Below, one piece after another: positions 9,243 through 17,778 of a DNA stretch of 64,000 nt (positions are counted from its first letter, which is position 1; each line of letters begins with the position of its first letter). Source of the stretch: Ciceribacter ferrooxidans. GTDB taxonomy: Bacteria > Pseudomonadota > Alphaproteobacteria > Rhizobiales > Rhizobiaceae. Position numbers and translations under genes: made by a program. The notes under the pieces were generated by a model, which saw only the letters and a program-made list of their open reading frames with translations, made no database searches and was not told the DNA's origin. The DNA lies in NCBI RefSeq assembly GCF_004137355.1, contig NZ_SDVB01000238.1:1-64000 (forward strand). The letters are read 5' to 3'.

Positions 9243-9527
9243 TCAGGATTTCAGGATTTCGAAACCGGGCGCCGCCGTCGTCAGCAGCGTCTCGGTGACC
9301 TCGCAATCGGCGATGCCATTCGTCACGAAGGGATCGGTGGCGGCAAAAGCCTCGATCTCGGCGCGGTCGCCTGTCGCAAGAATGACGCCGCCGGTCCGCG
9401 GCACCTTGCGTCCAGAGGCGAGAAACCAGCCGCGCTCGTAGCCATGCTGGAGCCAGGCGAGGTGTTCATCCATGAAGCGGTCGGCTTCTTCGAGGCTCTT
9501 CTTGTAGGTGAGCGAGAGTATCAGCAT
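9243..9527 (-). CDS. YciI-family protein
   Basis: A 94-aa single-domain ferredoxin-fold protein of the YciI/YCII family. The core includes the His-Asp-containing FMDEHLAWLQ segment near residue 20 and GGVILATGD, then DPFVTNGIADCEVTE. Some members have dehydrochlorinase or lyase activity, but most are uncharacterised. Its start codon abuts the stop of the class IV aminotransferase-like gene (0 bp), so it is translationally coupled inside the pab operon. Confidence 0.85.
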   Translation of the reverse strand: MLILSLTYKKSLEEADRFMDEHLAWLQHGYERGWFLASGRKVPRTGGVILATGDRAEIEAFAATDPFVTNGIADCEVTETLLTTAAPGFEILKS

Positions 9528-10157
9528 TCAGGTGTCGCTTTCGATGAGTTCGGCCCTGATCAGGCCGCGCAGGGAGTTGCCGACGAAGAACGGCTGGTCC
9601 TTGAGGTCCTGCGGACGCAGCAGCGAGCTGCGGGCCTTGCGCTCGCGGATCAGTTCGGCCCGGAGGATGCCCGGCAGCAGTCCGCTCGACAGCGGCGGCG
9701 TGATGAATTGCCCGCCGATATCCTCGACGAAGACATTGGTGATCGTGCCTTCGCAGACCTCGCCGCGCTGGTTGAGGAGGAGAACCTCGTCGGCTTCTTC
9801 GGGCGTGAATTCCGCTCTCGCGGCCTCGTAGGGTTCCCGGCGCGTCGTCTTGTGGCGGAAAAGGGCATCCTCGGAATCCATCCGGGTCATGGCGATGCGC
9901 ACCTTCCACACCGTGTCGGGCGCCTGCGGCTCGAAGGGTGTCGCCGTCACTTCGACCTGTCCGCGGAAGTTCATGGTGAGCCGGACGCGCAGCGGCTTAT
10001 CACCAGTCTTCAGCGCCTTGAGCTTGGCCTCGACGTTCTGCGGCTGGCGAAATCCCAGCGCGTCGGCAGAGCGCGCCAGCCGCCGCAGGTGCTGGTCGAG
10101 CCGCCGAAAGCCTTCGCCCGGCTGCCACCGCATGGTTTCGATCAGCGAGAAATCCAT
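9528..10157 (-). CDS. Class IV aminotransferase-fold PLP enzyme, probable aminodeoxychorismate lyase
   Basis: The 209-aa product resembles the PabC/BCAT fold. It has a candidate PLP lysine in FRHKTTRREPYEAAR (about residues 100-115), the substrate-loop block DEVLLLNQRGEVCEGTITNVFV and a C-terminal PPLSSGLLPGILRAELI. It is shorter than E. coli PabC, as is common for rhizobial versions next to pabB. Its start overlaps the end of pabB by 16 bp. This supports the role of eliminating pyruvate from 4-amino-4-deoxychorismate to give p-aminobenzoate. D-amino-acid or branched-chain aminotransferase activity is a less likely alternative. Confidence 0.8.
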   Translation of the reverse strand: MDFSLIETMRWQPGEGFRRLDQHLRRLARSADALGFRQPQNVEAKLKALKTGDKPLRVRLTMNFRGQVEVTATPFEPQAPDTVWKVRIAMTRMDSEDALFRHKTTRREPYEAARAEFTPEEADEVLLLNQRGEVCEGTITNVFVEDIGGQFITPPLSSGLLPGILRAELIRERKARSSLLRPQDLKDQPFFVGNSLRGLIRAELIESDT

Positions 10158-11323
10158 TGGTCCCCTACCGCGAATCGCGCCTTCAGCAGGCATTCCTCGT
10201 ATTCCGCCCCGGCGTTCGAATCGAAGACGATGCCGCCGCCGACATTGAAGATCGCCTCTCCGTTCTTGAAAAGCGAAAGCGTGCGGATGGCAACCGAAAA
10301 ACGCATCGGCCCCGCCGGGTCGATGTAGCCGATCGCGCCGCAATAGACGTCCCGCGGCCCGACTTCCAGGTCGTGCAGGATTTCCATGGCGCGCATCTTC
10401 GGCGCGCCGGTGATCGACCCGCAGGGAAAGAGCGCGGCGAAGATGTCGGCTATGGTGATGCCGGGCGAGAGCTTCGCGCGCACATGGCTCACCATCTGGT
10501 GCAGCGTTGGATAGGTCTCGATCTCGAAGAGCTTCGGCACGGAGAGCGTTCCGACCTCGCTGATACGGGAAATGTCGTTGCGCAGCAGATCGACGATCAT
10601 CCGGTTTTCGGCCTGGGTCTTCTCGTCGGCGAGCATGGCGGCGATGATCTCGCGATCCTCCGCCGACGTCTTTCCGCGGGCGGCCGTCCCCTTCATCGGG
10701 TGGGTCTCGATGAAACCGCCCTTGTCTACGGCGAAGAAGAGTTCCGGCGAGCGCGACAGGATGACCGGTCCCTCGAGATCGACGAGCGCGCCGTAGCGTA
10801 CCGGCTGACGCTCGATCAGCGACCAGAAGGCGGCGAGCGGATCGCCGTCCCAGCGGGCGCGGATCGGCATCGTCAGGTTCGCCTGGTAGCAATCTCCCTC
10901 GCGCAGATGCCGGTGCAGCCGGTCGAAGCGGCGCTGATAGGACGGAAAATCCCAGGCCGCGTGCGGCTCGGTGATGAAGGGCGCATTCTCCTTCCGCTGC
11001 CGGGGCGCCGCCAGAGGGTGATCGTCGCCGGCCGGTGCATCGAAGACGCCGAAGCAGACGAGCGGCGTTTCGCGATTTTCGGCGGCGAGCGGCGCGAGCT
11101 TCTTCTCGAAGAGGTATCCGGCCTCGTAGGAGAAGAAGCCGGCGAGCCACTTGCCGGCCCGGTGGGCCTCATCGAGGCGCGCAAGTGCGGGGAAGAAGCC
11201 GTCGGCGTCATGGGCGACGATGATCTCCGACGGCGCGGCAAAGACCGTGCATTCGCCGCGCGTGTCGTCGCGGAATAGAACATAGCGGCCGGCCTCGGCC
11301 GGCGATGCGGCGGGCGTCGTCAT
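10142..11323 (-). CDS. pabB: Aminodeoxychorismate synthase component I
   Basis: Converts chorismate to 4-amino-4-deoxychorismate for folate synthesis, using ammonia from a glutaminase subunit that is not encoded here. The 393-aa product holds the chorismate-binding domain: SRSPELFF, the HPMKGTAARG motif with the PabB-type Lys (TrpE proteins have Ala there), LRNDISRISEVG, PTLHQMVSHV, FPCGSITGAPKMRAME and AIGYIDP. The N-terminal TrpE-like domain is short. It overlaps pepF by 4 bp (ATGA) and the downstream PabC-like gene by 16 bp, so the three are translationally coupled. Anthranilate synthase is less likely given the Lys. Confidence 0.9.
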   Translation of the reverse strand: MTTPAASPAEAGRYVLFRDDTRGECTVFAAPSEIIVAHDADGFFPALARLDEAHRAGKWLAGFFSYEAGYLFEKKLAPLAAENRETPLVCFGVFDAPAGDDHPLAAPRQRKENAPFITEPHAAWDFPSYQRRFDRLHRHLREGDCYQANLTMPIRARWDGDPLAAFWSLIERQPVRYGALVDLEGPVILSRSPELFFAVDKGGFIETHPMKGTAARGKTSAEDREIIAAMLADEKTQAENRMIVDLLRNDISRISEVGTLSVPKLFEIETYPTLHQMVSHVRAKLSPGITIADIFAALFPCGSITGAPKMRAMEILHDLEVGPRDVYCGAIGYIDPAGPMRFSVAIRTLSLFKNGEAIFNVGGGIVFDSNAGAEYEECLLKARFAVGDQWISR

Positions 11324-13176
11324 GGAGTGTCGTCGAGCGCTTCCAGTTCGTCGATGAGGCTTTCGATCATCGACAGGCCCTTGGCCCAGAAGGACGGATC
11401 GGTGGCGTCAAGGCCGAAAGGCTTCAGGAGTTCGGAATGGTGCTTGGTGCCGCCGGCCTTCAGGAGCTCGAAATACTTGTCCTGGAAGCCCGCCTCCGCC
11501 TGCCGGTAGACCGCATAGAGCGAATTCACCAGGCAGTCGCCGAAGGCATAGGCGTAGACATAGAAGGGCGAATGGATGAAGTGGGGGATATAGGCCCACC
11601 ACGTCTCGTAGCCTTCCGAGATGCTGATCGCGGGTCCGAGGCTTTCGGCCTGTACCGACAGCCAGAGTTCGCCGATGGTCTCGGCCGTCAGTTCGCCCTC
11701 CTTGCGGGCGGTGTGCACCTTGCGCTCGAATTCGTAGAAGGCGATCTGGCGGACGACCGTGTTGATCATGTCCTCGACCTTCTGCGCCAACATCGCCTTG
11801 CGTTCGCGCCGGTCCTTCGTCTGGTCGAGAAGGGCGCGGAAGGTCAGCATTTCCCCGAAGACCGAGGCGGTCTCGGCGAGCGTCAGCGGCGTCTGGCACA
11901 TCAGCGCGCCTTGCGCGCCGGCCAGCACCTGATGCACGCCGTGGCCGAGCTCGTGGGCGAGCGTCATGACGTCCCGCGGCTTGCCGAGGTAGTTGACCAG
12001 GACATACGGGTGGGCCGAGGGCACCGTCGGGTGGGCGAAGGCGCCCGGCGCCTTGCCGGGCCGTGCCGGCGCATCGATCCAGCCGCCATCGAAGAAACGG
12101 CCGGCGATCGCCGCCATTTCCGGCGCGAACCGGCCATAGGCGGAAAGCACGGTCTCCTTCGCCTCGTCCCAGGGGATTACGCGGTCGGAGCTTTCCGGAA
12201 GCGGGGCGTTGCGGTCCCAGTAATTGAGCGTGTCCATGCCGAGCCACTTCGCCTTCATCGCGTAGTAGCGGTGCGAGAGCCGCGGGTAGGCGGCCTTGAC
12301 CGCGCTTGCCAGCGCATCGACCACGTCCCGCTCGACGCGGTTGGAAAGGTGGCGGCTGTCGGCGATGTCCTCGAACCCGCGCCAGCGGTCGGAAATGTCC
12401 TTGTCCTTGGCGAGCGTGTTCGTCACCAGAACGAAGATGCGGATATTCTCCTTGAAGGTCGCCGAGAGCGCGAGCGCCGCTACCCTGCGGCGTTCCGGAT
12501 CGGCATCCTGCAGAAGGTTGAGAGTGGCTTCGAGCGGCAGCGCCTCGCCGTCGATGGTGAAGCGGAGGCTCGCCAGCGTCTCGTCGAAGAGCCGGTTGAA
12601 GGCGCCGGCGCCCGTCATCGACTTTTCGAGGAAGAGCTGTTCGATCCGGTCCTCGAGCTGGAAGGGCTTGTCCTTGCGCAGGTCGACGATCCACGGCCGG
12701 TAGTGTCCGGCGGCCGGGTCCCGGTCCATGCAGGCGTTCATGACCGCGTCATCGATGCGGTTGAGTTCGAGCGTGAAGAAGAGGAGGTGTCCCGAAAGAT
12801 CGGTCAGCTTCGCCTGAACGTCGCCGAAGAACTTGCCGTTCGCGGTGTTCGTCATGTCCGAGTAGTAGGTGAGGCCGGCATAGGAGGCGAGGCGGCCCAG
12901 CAGGTCGTCGAGCGCCTCGTATTCGCCGAGCGCGGCACCGATCCCCTGTTCGCCGGTGGCGGCCGCCGCTTCGGCGAGCTTGCCCTTCCATTTCGCTTCG
13001 AAGGCGAGCGTGTCCTTCTCCGCCTTTTCGAGGTCGCGCGTGAACTCCGCGGAGGTCGACGATGGATAGAGATCTTCGAGCTTCCAGACCGGCAGCGTTC
13101 CGAGTGCGGGCGCGCTCTCGGCGGCCACGGCGGGTTCGGCGGCGAGCACGATGGCGGGGGTCCGGTGTGGGCGCAT
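11320..13176 (-). CDS. pepF: Oligoendopeptidase F, M3 family zinc metallopeptidase
   Basis: A cytoplasmic oligopeptidase. The 618-aa product has the M3 zinc motif HELGH (in DVMTLAHELGHGVHQVLAG, about residue 400), with the third ligand in the following TASVFGEM segment. The C-terminal SEGYETWWAYIPHFIHSPFYVYAYAFG block is typical of the PepF/M3 subfamily. I use the ATG at 13176, preceded by GGAAGGA; the frame stays open 46 codons upstream with low similarity to the family. It is the first gene of a five-gene minus-strand operon ending at 8285. The association with p-aminobenzoate genes looks positional rather than metabolic. Confidence 0.9.
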   Translation of the reverse strand: MRPHRTPAIVLAAEPAVAAESAPALGTLPVWKLEDLYPSSTSAEFTRDLEKAEKDTLAFEAKWKGKLAEAAAATGEQGIGAALGEYEALDDLLGRLASYAGLTYYSDMTNTANGKFFGDVQAKLTDLSGHLLFFTLELNRIDDAVMNACMDRDPAAGHYRPWIVDLRKDKPFQLEDRIEQLFLEKSMTGAGAFNRLFDETLASLRFTIDGEALPLEATLNLLQDADPERRRVAALALSATFKENIRIFVLVTNTLAKDKDISDRWRGFEDIADSRHLSNRVERDVVDALASAVKAAYPRLSHRYYAMKAKWLGMDTLNYWDRNAPLPESSDRVIPWDEAKETVLSAYGRFAPEMAAIAGRFFDGGWIDAPARPGKAPGAFAHPTVPSAHPYVLVNYLGKPRDVMTLAHELGHGVHQVLAGAQGALMCQTPLTLAETASVFGEMLTFRALLDQTKDRRERKAMLAQKVEDMINTVVRQIAFYEFERKVHTARKEGELTAETIGELWLSVQAESLGPAISISEGYETWWAYIPHFIHSPFYVYAYAFGDCLVNSLYAVYRQAEAGFQDKYFELLKAGGTKHHSELLKPFGLDATDPSFWAKGLSMIESLIDELEALDDTP

Positions 13177-13437
13177 GGGGCAGTCCTTCCGTTTCAAAGG
13201 CGATTGGGGGTCAGGTTTAGAGCAGTCGGCGCCCGATGAAAACCGTACATCGCGACGGAAATTTGCCCGCAGAAGGCATGCCTCCGGCCCGGTTTCACGG
13301 GGCAACCTGTGCAAAAACGCGATTCGCTAAAATGCGAATGTTTTTGAAAACCGGATTTTCAAGCCTCTCCGGCAGCCTCGGGGCTCGAAGGTTCACAAAC
13401 GCATGATGCGTCGGAATGATTCCGGGGAGCTCGAAAA

Positions 13438-14979
13438 GTGACAGCACACATTCTCGTTATTGACGACGATCCGCAGGAGCGTCGTTCGCTGAAGGCCGTG
13501 ATCGAAAGCCGCGGTCATGCCGTGCACGTGGCCGAAAATGATCAGGCGGGCCTCGAAGTCCTGAGAAAAATGCGCGGCGAGATCGACGCCGTGCTGCTCG
13601 ATCTCAAGTCGGGGGAGGGGAACGGCCTCTCCGTGCTGTCGTTTCTCGACCGCCTGCGCTCCGACGTGCCGGTCATCGTCCAGACGGCCGAAAGCGGCAC
13701 CGACCTGGCGGTGGAGGCGATGCGCGCCGGCGCATTCGACTTCGTGGTCAAACCGACCTCTCTCGAACGGATCGCCACGGCCGTGTCCAATGCCCTGAAA
13801 CTGCATGAGAGCGATGTCTCCGGCCGTCCGCTCAAGCGCGGACGTTCTGCCTCGGTCTCGTTCAGCGACATCACCGCGGCAAGCGCCGGCATGGCGCGCG
13901 TGCTCGAGCTCGGCCGTCGCGCCGTCCAGTCGCACCTCCCGATCATGGTCGAGGGCGAGGCAGGCGTCGGCAAGGAAATGCTCGCCCGCGCCATCCATTC
14001 CGCAAGCGAGAGGTCCGGCCGGCCGTTCGTCGCCGTCAACTGTGCGGCGATCCCGCACGCGACCATCGAAGCCGTGCTGTTCGGGCGTCCCGACCAGGAC
14101 GGAGCCGACGAGGGCCTCATCGGCAAGTTCAAGGAGGCCGACGGCGGCACCTTGTTCATCGAGGAGATCGGCGACCTTCCGCTGCACGCCCAGGCGAAGC
14201 TCCTCGAGGCCGTTCAGAAAGGCGAGATCGTCGCTGCCGGCGGCCGCAGTCCCCAAAAGGTCGACGTCCGGATCATCGCCTCGACCAGCAAGGACCTCAT
14301 CGAGGAGGTCAAGGCGAGCCGCTTCCGCGAAGATCTCTACTACCGCCTCAGCGTCTTCCCGATCACCGTCCCGGCACTGCGCCGCCGGAAGGAGGACATC
14401 GTCCACCTGGCACGCGCCTTCGCCGAACGGTTTTCCGCCGAGCAGCGTCTCCAGCGGCCGCTCGGCATCGGCTCGGGCGCGCTCGCGCTGCTGACCGCCT
14501 ACGACTGGCCGGGTAATGTCCGGCAACTCGAAAACGCCGTGTTCCGCGCGGTGGTTCTCGCCGAGGGCGGCGAACTGACCGAGCGGGATTTCCCGCAGGT
14601 CGCCGCGCAGCTTCCGGGTCGCGGCGGGCCGTTTGCGACCTCGCTTACGCGCACCCCGCCACCTGCCGCAAGCGAGCCGCCAGGCACGATATCCGGTTCC
14701 CCGTTCGTGGCCGAATCAGGGCACGCCCCGTCGGCCGCGCTCTCCGCCGCCGCGGCAAATGTGGCAGCGAGGGCGAATGTGATCGTCAGCACCGACGAGA
14801 GCGGCAATGTCCGCAAGCTTGCGGAGGTCGAAGAGGAACTGATTCGTTTCGCGCTCAAATTCTACCGTGGCCAGATGAGCCAGGTCGCGAGAAAGCTCGG
14901 AATCGGGCGCTCGACGCTCTATCGCAAGCTCAGGGACTACGGAATCGATCCGGACAACCCGCAGAAGGATGCAGCTTGA
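13438..14979 (+). CDS. NtrC-type response regulator (REC-AAA+-Fis HTH) lacking a canonical GAFTGA loop
   Basis: The 513-aa product has a receiver domain (about 1-120) with acidic pocket VIDDDP, phospho-acceptor Asp in AVLLDLKSGEG and Lys in VVKPTS. An AAA+ domain (about 140-370) has Walker A GEAGVGKE and Walker B GGTLFIEEIGD. A Gly/Ala/Pro linker is followed by a C-terminal Fis-type helix-turn-helix (about 465-510; SQVARKLGIGRSTLYRKL). Where bacterial enhancer-binding proteins carry the sigma-54 contact loop GAFTGA, this one reads LFGRPDQDGADEGLIGKFKEADGG. It may therefore not act through sigma-54. The start is a GTG with GGGGAG upstream. No histidine kinase is adjacent. As I recall, the S. 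meliloti counterpart carries the name tacA. Confidence 0.85.
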   Translation: MTAHILVIDDDPQERRSLKAVIESRGHAVHVAENDQAGLEVLRKMRGEIDAVLLDLKSGEGNGLSVLSFLDRLRSDVPVIVQTAESGTDLAVEAMRAGAFDFVVKPTSLERIATAVSNALKLHESDVSGRPLKRGRSASVSFSDITAASAGMARVLELGRRAVQSHLPIMVEGEAGVGKEMLARAIHSASERSGRPFVAVNCAAIPHATIEAVLFGRPDQDGADEGLIGKFKEADGGTLFIEEIGDLPLHAQAKLLEAVQKGEIVAAGGRSPQKVDVRIIASTSKDLIEEVKASRFREDLYYRLSVFPITVPALRRRKEDIVHLARAFAERFSAEQRLQRPLGIGSGALALLTAYDWPGNVRQLENAVFRAVVLAEGGELTERDFPQVAAQLPGRGGPFATSLTRTPPPAASEPPGTISGSPFVAESGHAPSAALSAAAANVAARANVIVSTDESGNVRKLAEVEEELIRFALKFYRGQMSQVARKLGIGRSTLYRKLRDYGIDPDNPQKDAA

Positions 14980-15165
14980 GCAAGGTCAATGCAGCCCCGT
15001 TAACGCTCGGGTAAATATATTCCGTTACCAGCAGTAAATCACTTGTTAGACAAGCGTTCACTATATATGGATTGAGTGCAAATCTGTGGCAGTTTTGCCA
15101 TGGTGTTACCGCATTTGGCATTCATCTGGATAGCGTGGGACGCAGTCTTTCGGACGGGGATTGAA

Positions 15166-17004
15166 TTGCAGATTACGGATGCAACGATCGCGCCTTTCGG
15201 CTGTGCCGGGCGCAACGGAAAAGCTGCAAACGCGATTTCTGCCGTCAGGCATCTCTTCCTGGCCTTCGTGTTCGCGGTTCTTTCGCTAACCGCATTTGTC
15301 GTTTCCGCCTCTGACGCTGCGGCGGAAACCCGCACGTTGAAGATTCATTTCGTCCATACGGGCGAAAAGGCTTCCATCACCTTCAAGCGCAACGGTCGCT
15401 ACGATGCGAGCGGTCTGAAGCAGCTCAACTACATTCTCCGTGACTGGCGCCGCAACGAGCCGACGAAGATGAACCCGCGGCTCTTCGACCTCGTCTGGCA
15501 GGTCTACCGGCAGGCGGGCGCCAGCGGTTACATCAACGTCGTGTCCGGCTATCGCTCACCCGAGACGAACTCGATGCTGCGCAAGCGCTCCAAGGGCGTC
15601 GCCAAGGAAAGCCAGCATATGCGCGGCACGGCGATGGACTTCTATATCCCGGGCGTTTCGCTGAAGACGCTGCGCGAGGTCGGCATGAAGATGCAGGCCG
15701 GCGGCGTCGGCTACTATCCGAATTCCGGCTCTCCCTTCGTCCACATGGACGTCGCGGGCGTTCGCTCCTGGCCGCGCATGTCGCGCAATGAGCTCGTCCG
15801 GCTCTTCCCGAACGGCAAGACACTGCATCTTCCGAGCGACGGCAGGCCTCTGCCCGGCTACCAGCAGGCCATGGCCGAGTACAAGCAGCGGCTGAGTTCT
15901 TCCGATATCGTCGTCGCCGACAACAAGACGCCGGGCAAACGCAAGAACCTTCTCGCCTTCCTGTTCGGAACCGGCGACGAGGACGAGGAAGAAGATGTCG
16001 TCGTGCCGAGCGAGCGCCCGGCCACCCGGCAGCAGCCTGTCCTGACGAATTCGCCGCCTGTCATGATGGCCTCGGCAGCACCGCCTCCGGGTGTGGAAAC
16101 CGCGGCTGCGCCCGTCGTCGAGGCCGCGCCCGCCGAGGCTGCGCCGACGACGTCGGTCGACAACGCACCGGTGCCGCTGTCGCGTCCCTCGCTCCGGCCG
16201 CAGACCGGCGATACCAGCCTTGCCGTCGCCCTTTATTCTCCGGCCCGCAATCCGGCTGAAGAGGCGCTGTCACAGGTGGCTTCCGCCACGCCGCAGGGTA
16301 GCGAGAACTTCGCCGATCTCGAGACCTACAAGATCCCGGTTCCGACCCTTCTCGGCCAGCGCGGCATGAAGGGCGACGCCGAGAGCGAGATCCTGACGGC
16401 GTCGGTCGATCCCACCCAGGCCGGCGAACAGGCCGAAGATTTTGCCGTCCCCGTTCCGATCGGCCGTCCGGCCGTCGCCGAGGCTCTGCTCGCCCAGGCC
16501 GACGGCCAGGAAGAGGCGGAGGCCGACGAGGTCGAACAGGCGATCCTGTCGCCTGAAGCCGCCGCGGCGCTTGAGGAGAGCCGTCAGGCCGACGCGGCCG
16601 CCGCGGAGACGAAGGAAGCGCCGGTCGAGGTCGCCGCCCTTCATCCGCAGGCCGAGCCCTCGTCCCGGTCCGTCGATTTCGGCGACGTCTTCGACGCTCC
16701 GGCGGCGCAGAAGCCGGCAACGTCCGGCATCGAAGCCGGCCTGCCGGCCAAGGGTGGGCGTCCGAGCCGCGCCGATGCCGAGGCCGCGCGCGTCGCGATG
16801 ACCGGCGGTACGGCACTCACCCAGACGATGCTGTCGCAGTGGGCGATCAGCCAGAACAAGTTCGAAACCGTGGCGAAGCCGGTCAAGGCGCCGCGGGTCG
16901 TCAGCCGCGCGCTCAGCGCCGAGCCGGCGAAGATCTACCCGGTCGGCTTCAAGGGCGATGCCCAGCCGGTCGATTCCGGTCGCTTCGGTCCGGTGACCCC
17001 CTGA
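15166..17004 (+). CDS. DUF882 (YcbK/M15-like) murein peptidase-type protein with long acidic Ala/Pro-rich tail
   Basis: A secreted or membrane-anchored protein of about 612 aa. A hydrophobic segment (about residues 30-55 from the TTG) ends in an Ala-rich signal cleavage region. The DUF882/peptidase M15-like domain (about 60-230) keeps zinc-ligand motifs SGYRSPETN, HMRGTAMDFYIPG and GVGYYPNSGSPFVHMD. Roughly 380 low-complexity residues rich in Ala, Pro, Glu and Val follow, probably an extended periplasmic region. The frame is open from a GTG at 15076. I prefer the TTG at 15166 because GACGGGGA sits 5 nt upstream and it avoids a spurious extra hydrophobic stretch. The likely role is peptidoglycan peptide cleavage. 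Confidence 0.75.
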   Translation: MQITDATIAPFGCAGRNGKAANAISAVRHLFLAFVFAVLSLTAFVVSASDAAAETRTLKIHFVHTGEKASITFKRNGRYDASGLKQLNYILRDWRRNEPTKMNPRLFDLVWQVYRQAGASGYINVVSGYRSPETNSMLRKRSKGVAKESQHMRGTAMDFYIPGVSLKTLREVGMKMQAGGVGYYPNSGSPFVHMDVAGVRSWPRMSRNELVRLFPNGKTLHLPSDGRPLPGYQQAMAEYKQRLSSSDIVVADNKTPGKRKNLLAFLFGTGDEDEEEDVVVPSERPATRQQPVLTNSPPVMMASAAPPPGVETAAAPVVEAAPAEAAPTTSVDNAPVPLSRPSLRPQTGDTSLAVALYSPARNPAEEALSQVASATPQGSENFADLETYKIPVPTLLGQRGMKGDAESEILTASVDPTQAGEQAEDFAVPVPIGRPAVAEALLAQADGQEEAEADEVEQAILSPEAAAALEESRQADAAAAETKEAPVEVAALHPQAEPSSRSVDFGDVFDAPAAQKPATSGIEAGLPAKGGRPSRADAEAARVAMTGGTALTQTMLSQWAISQNKFETVAKPVKAPRVVSRALSAEPAKIYPVGFKGDAQPVDSGRFGPVTP

Positions 17005-17041
17005 CCGACCCGGAACGTTCGGCAGGAACGGGATTTCCAGC

Positions 17042-17073
17042 AAAAAACCCGCCGGCATCGCCGGCGGGTTTTT
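17042..17073. terminator. Bidirectional terminator between the DUF882 gene and gapR
   Basis: A perfect 9-bp stem (arms 17048-17056 and 17060-17068, 3-nt loop) is flanked by six A on the left and five T on the right. It serves both convergent genes. Confidence 0.9.
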
Positions 17074-17098
17074 CGTTCACAGGCCGTGAGGCTTGCGT

Positions 17099-17365
17099 TT
17101 ACTGCGCGTCCGGCGGGGTTTCGATCATGCCGAGCGCATGCAGGTAGGTGTCGAGGATCAGGTCCTCCTCCATCCGCTCCTGCTCGTCCTTCTTGCGCAG
17201 CGCGATGACCTTCTTCAGGATCTTGGTGTCGAAGCCCATGCCTTTGGCTTCGCCGTAGACATCCTTGATATCGTCGGCGATGGTCTTCTTTTCTTCTTCC
17301 AGCCGCTCGATCCTTTCGACAAAGGCGCGAAGCTGGTCGCGGGCGACGCCGTGGGCATCAGACAT
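17099..17365 (-). CDS. gapR: GapR-family nucleoid-associated protein (DUF2312)
   Basis: The 88-aa helical protein matches Caulobacter Gap[54 protein letters not shown]. In Caulobacter GapR encircles overtwisted, AT-rich DNA ahead of polymerases, assists topoisomerases and influences chromosome structure. The function here is inferred from that. It lies 93 bp downstream of the DUF1244 gene on the same strand and ends at the bidirectional terminator. Confidence 0.9.
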   Translation of the reverse strand: MSDAHGVARDQLRAFVERIERLEEEKKTIADDIKDVYGEAKGMGFDTKILKKVIALRKKDEQERMEEDLILDTYLHALGMIETPPDAQ

Positions 17366-17458
17366 GAAATTCTCCTGTATCTCTGGAAACGAATTCGGAT
17401 CGGTGCTGACCTGCCGCGAAGCGCGGCCCGCGTCAAGACCGGTTCGACGGCTGTGCCC

Positions 17459-17764
17459 TCATTCCTTCGGTCTGTTGCGCTCGAACGCCGCCTTCTGTTC
17501 CTCGTTCGCCTCGCTCTGGTGAAGCGCCTTCCACTCCTCGTAGGGCATGCCGTAGACGTGTTCGCGAGATTCGTCCTTCGAGAGGTCGGTGCCCGCCTCG
17601 CGGGCCGCGTCGAGATACCAGTTGGCGAGGCAGTTGCGGCAGAAGCCGGCGAAGTTCATCAGGTCGATGTTCTGCACATCGGTGCGCTTGCGCAGGTGGG
17701 CGACCAGCCGGCGGAAGGCTGCGGCTTCGAAATCCCTCTGCTGTTCGGGTGTGAGATCCGTCAT
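17459..17764 (-). CDS. DUF1244 family protein
   Basis: A 101-aa soluble protein of DUF1244, common in alpha- and gammaproteobacteria. The family core is clear: FRRLVAHLRKRTDVQNIDLM, NFAGFCRNCLANWY (with a CxxC-like CRNC pair) and EHVYGMPYEEWKALHQ. The biochemical role is unknown. The gene starts 14 bp after the N-formylglutamate amidohydrolase stop, so they share a transcript. Confidence 0.85.
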   Translation of the reverse strand: MTDLTPEQQRDFEAAAFRRLVAHLRKRTDVQNIDLMNFAGFCRNCLANWYLDAAREAGTDLSKDESREHVYGMPYEEWKALHQSEANEEQKAAFERNRPKE

Positions 17765-17778
17765 GGTTTGCCTCCTCC

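Noticed and set aside
13177-13437. Sigma-54 promoter or operator in the 261-bp gap before the response regulator.
   Set aside because: Short inverted repeats exist (for example GAAAACCGGATTTTC), but no TGGCAC-N5-TTGC element or convincing -35/-10 pair.
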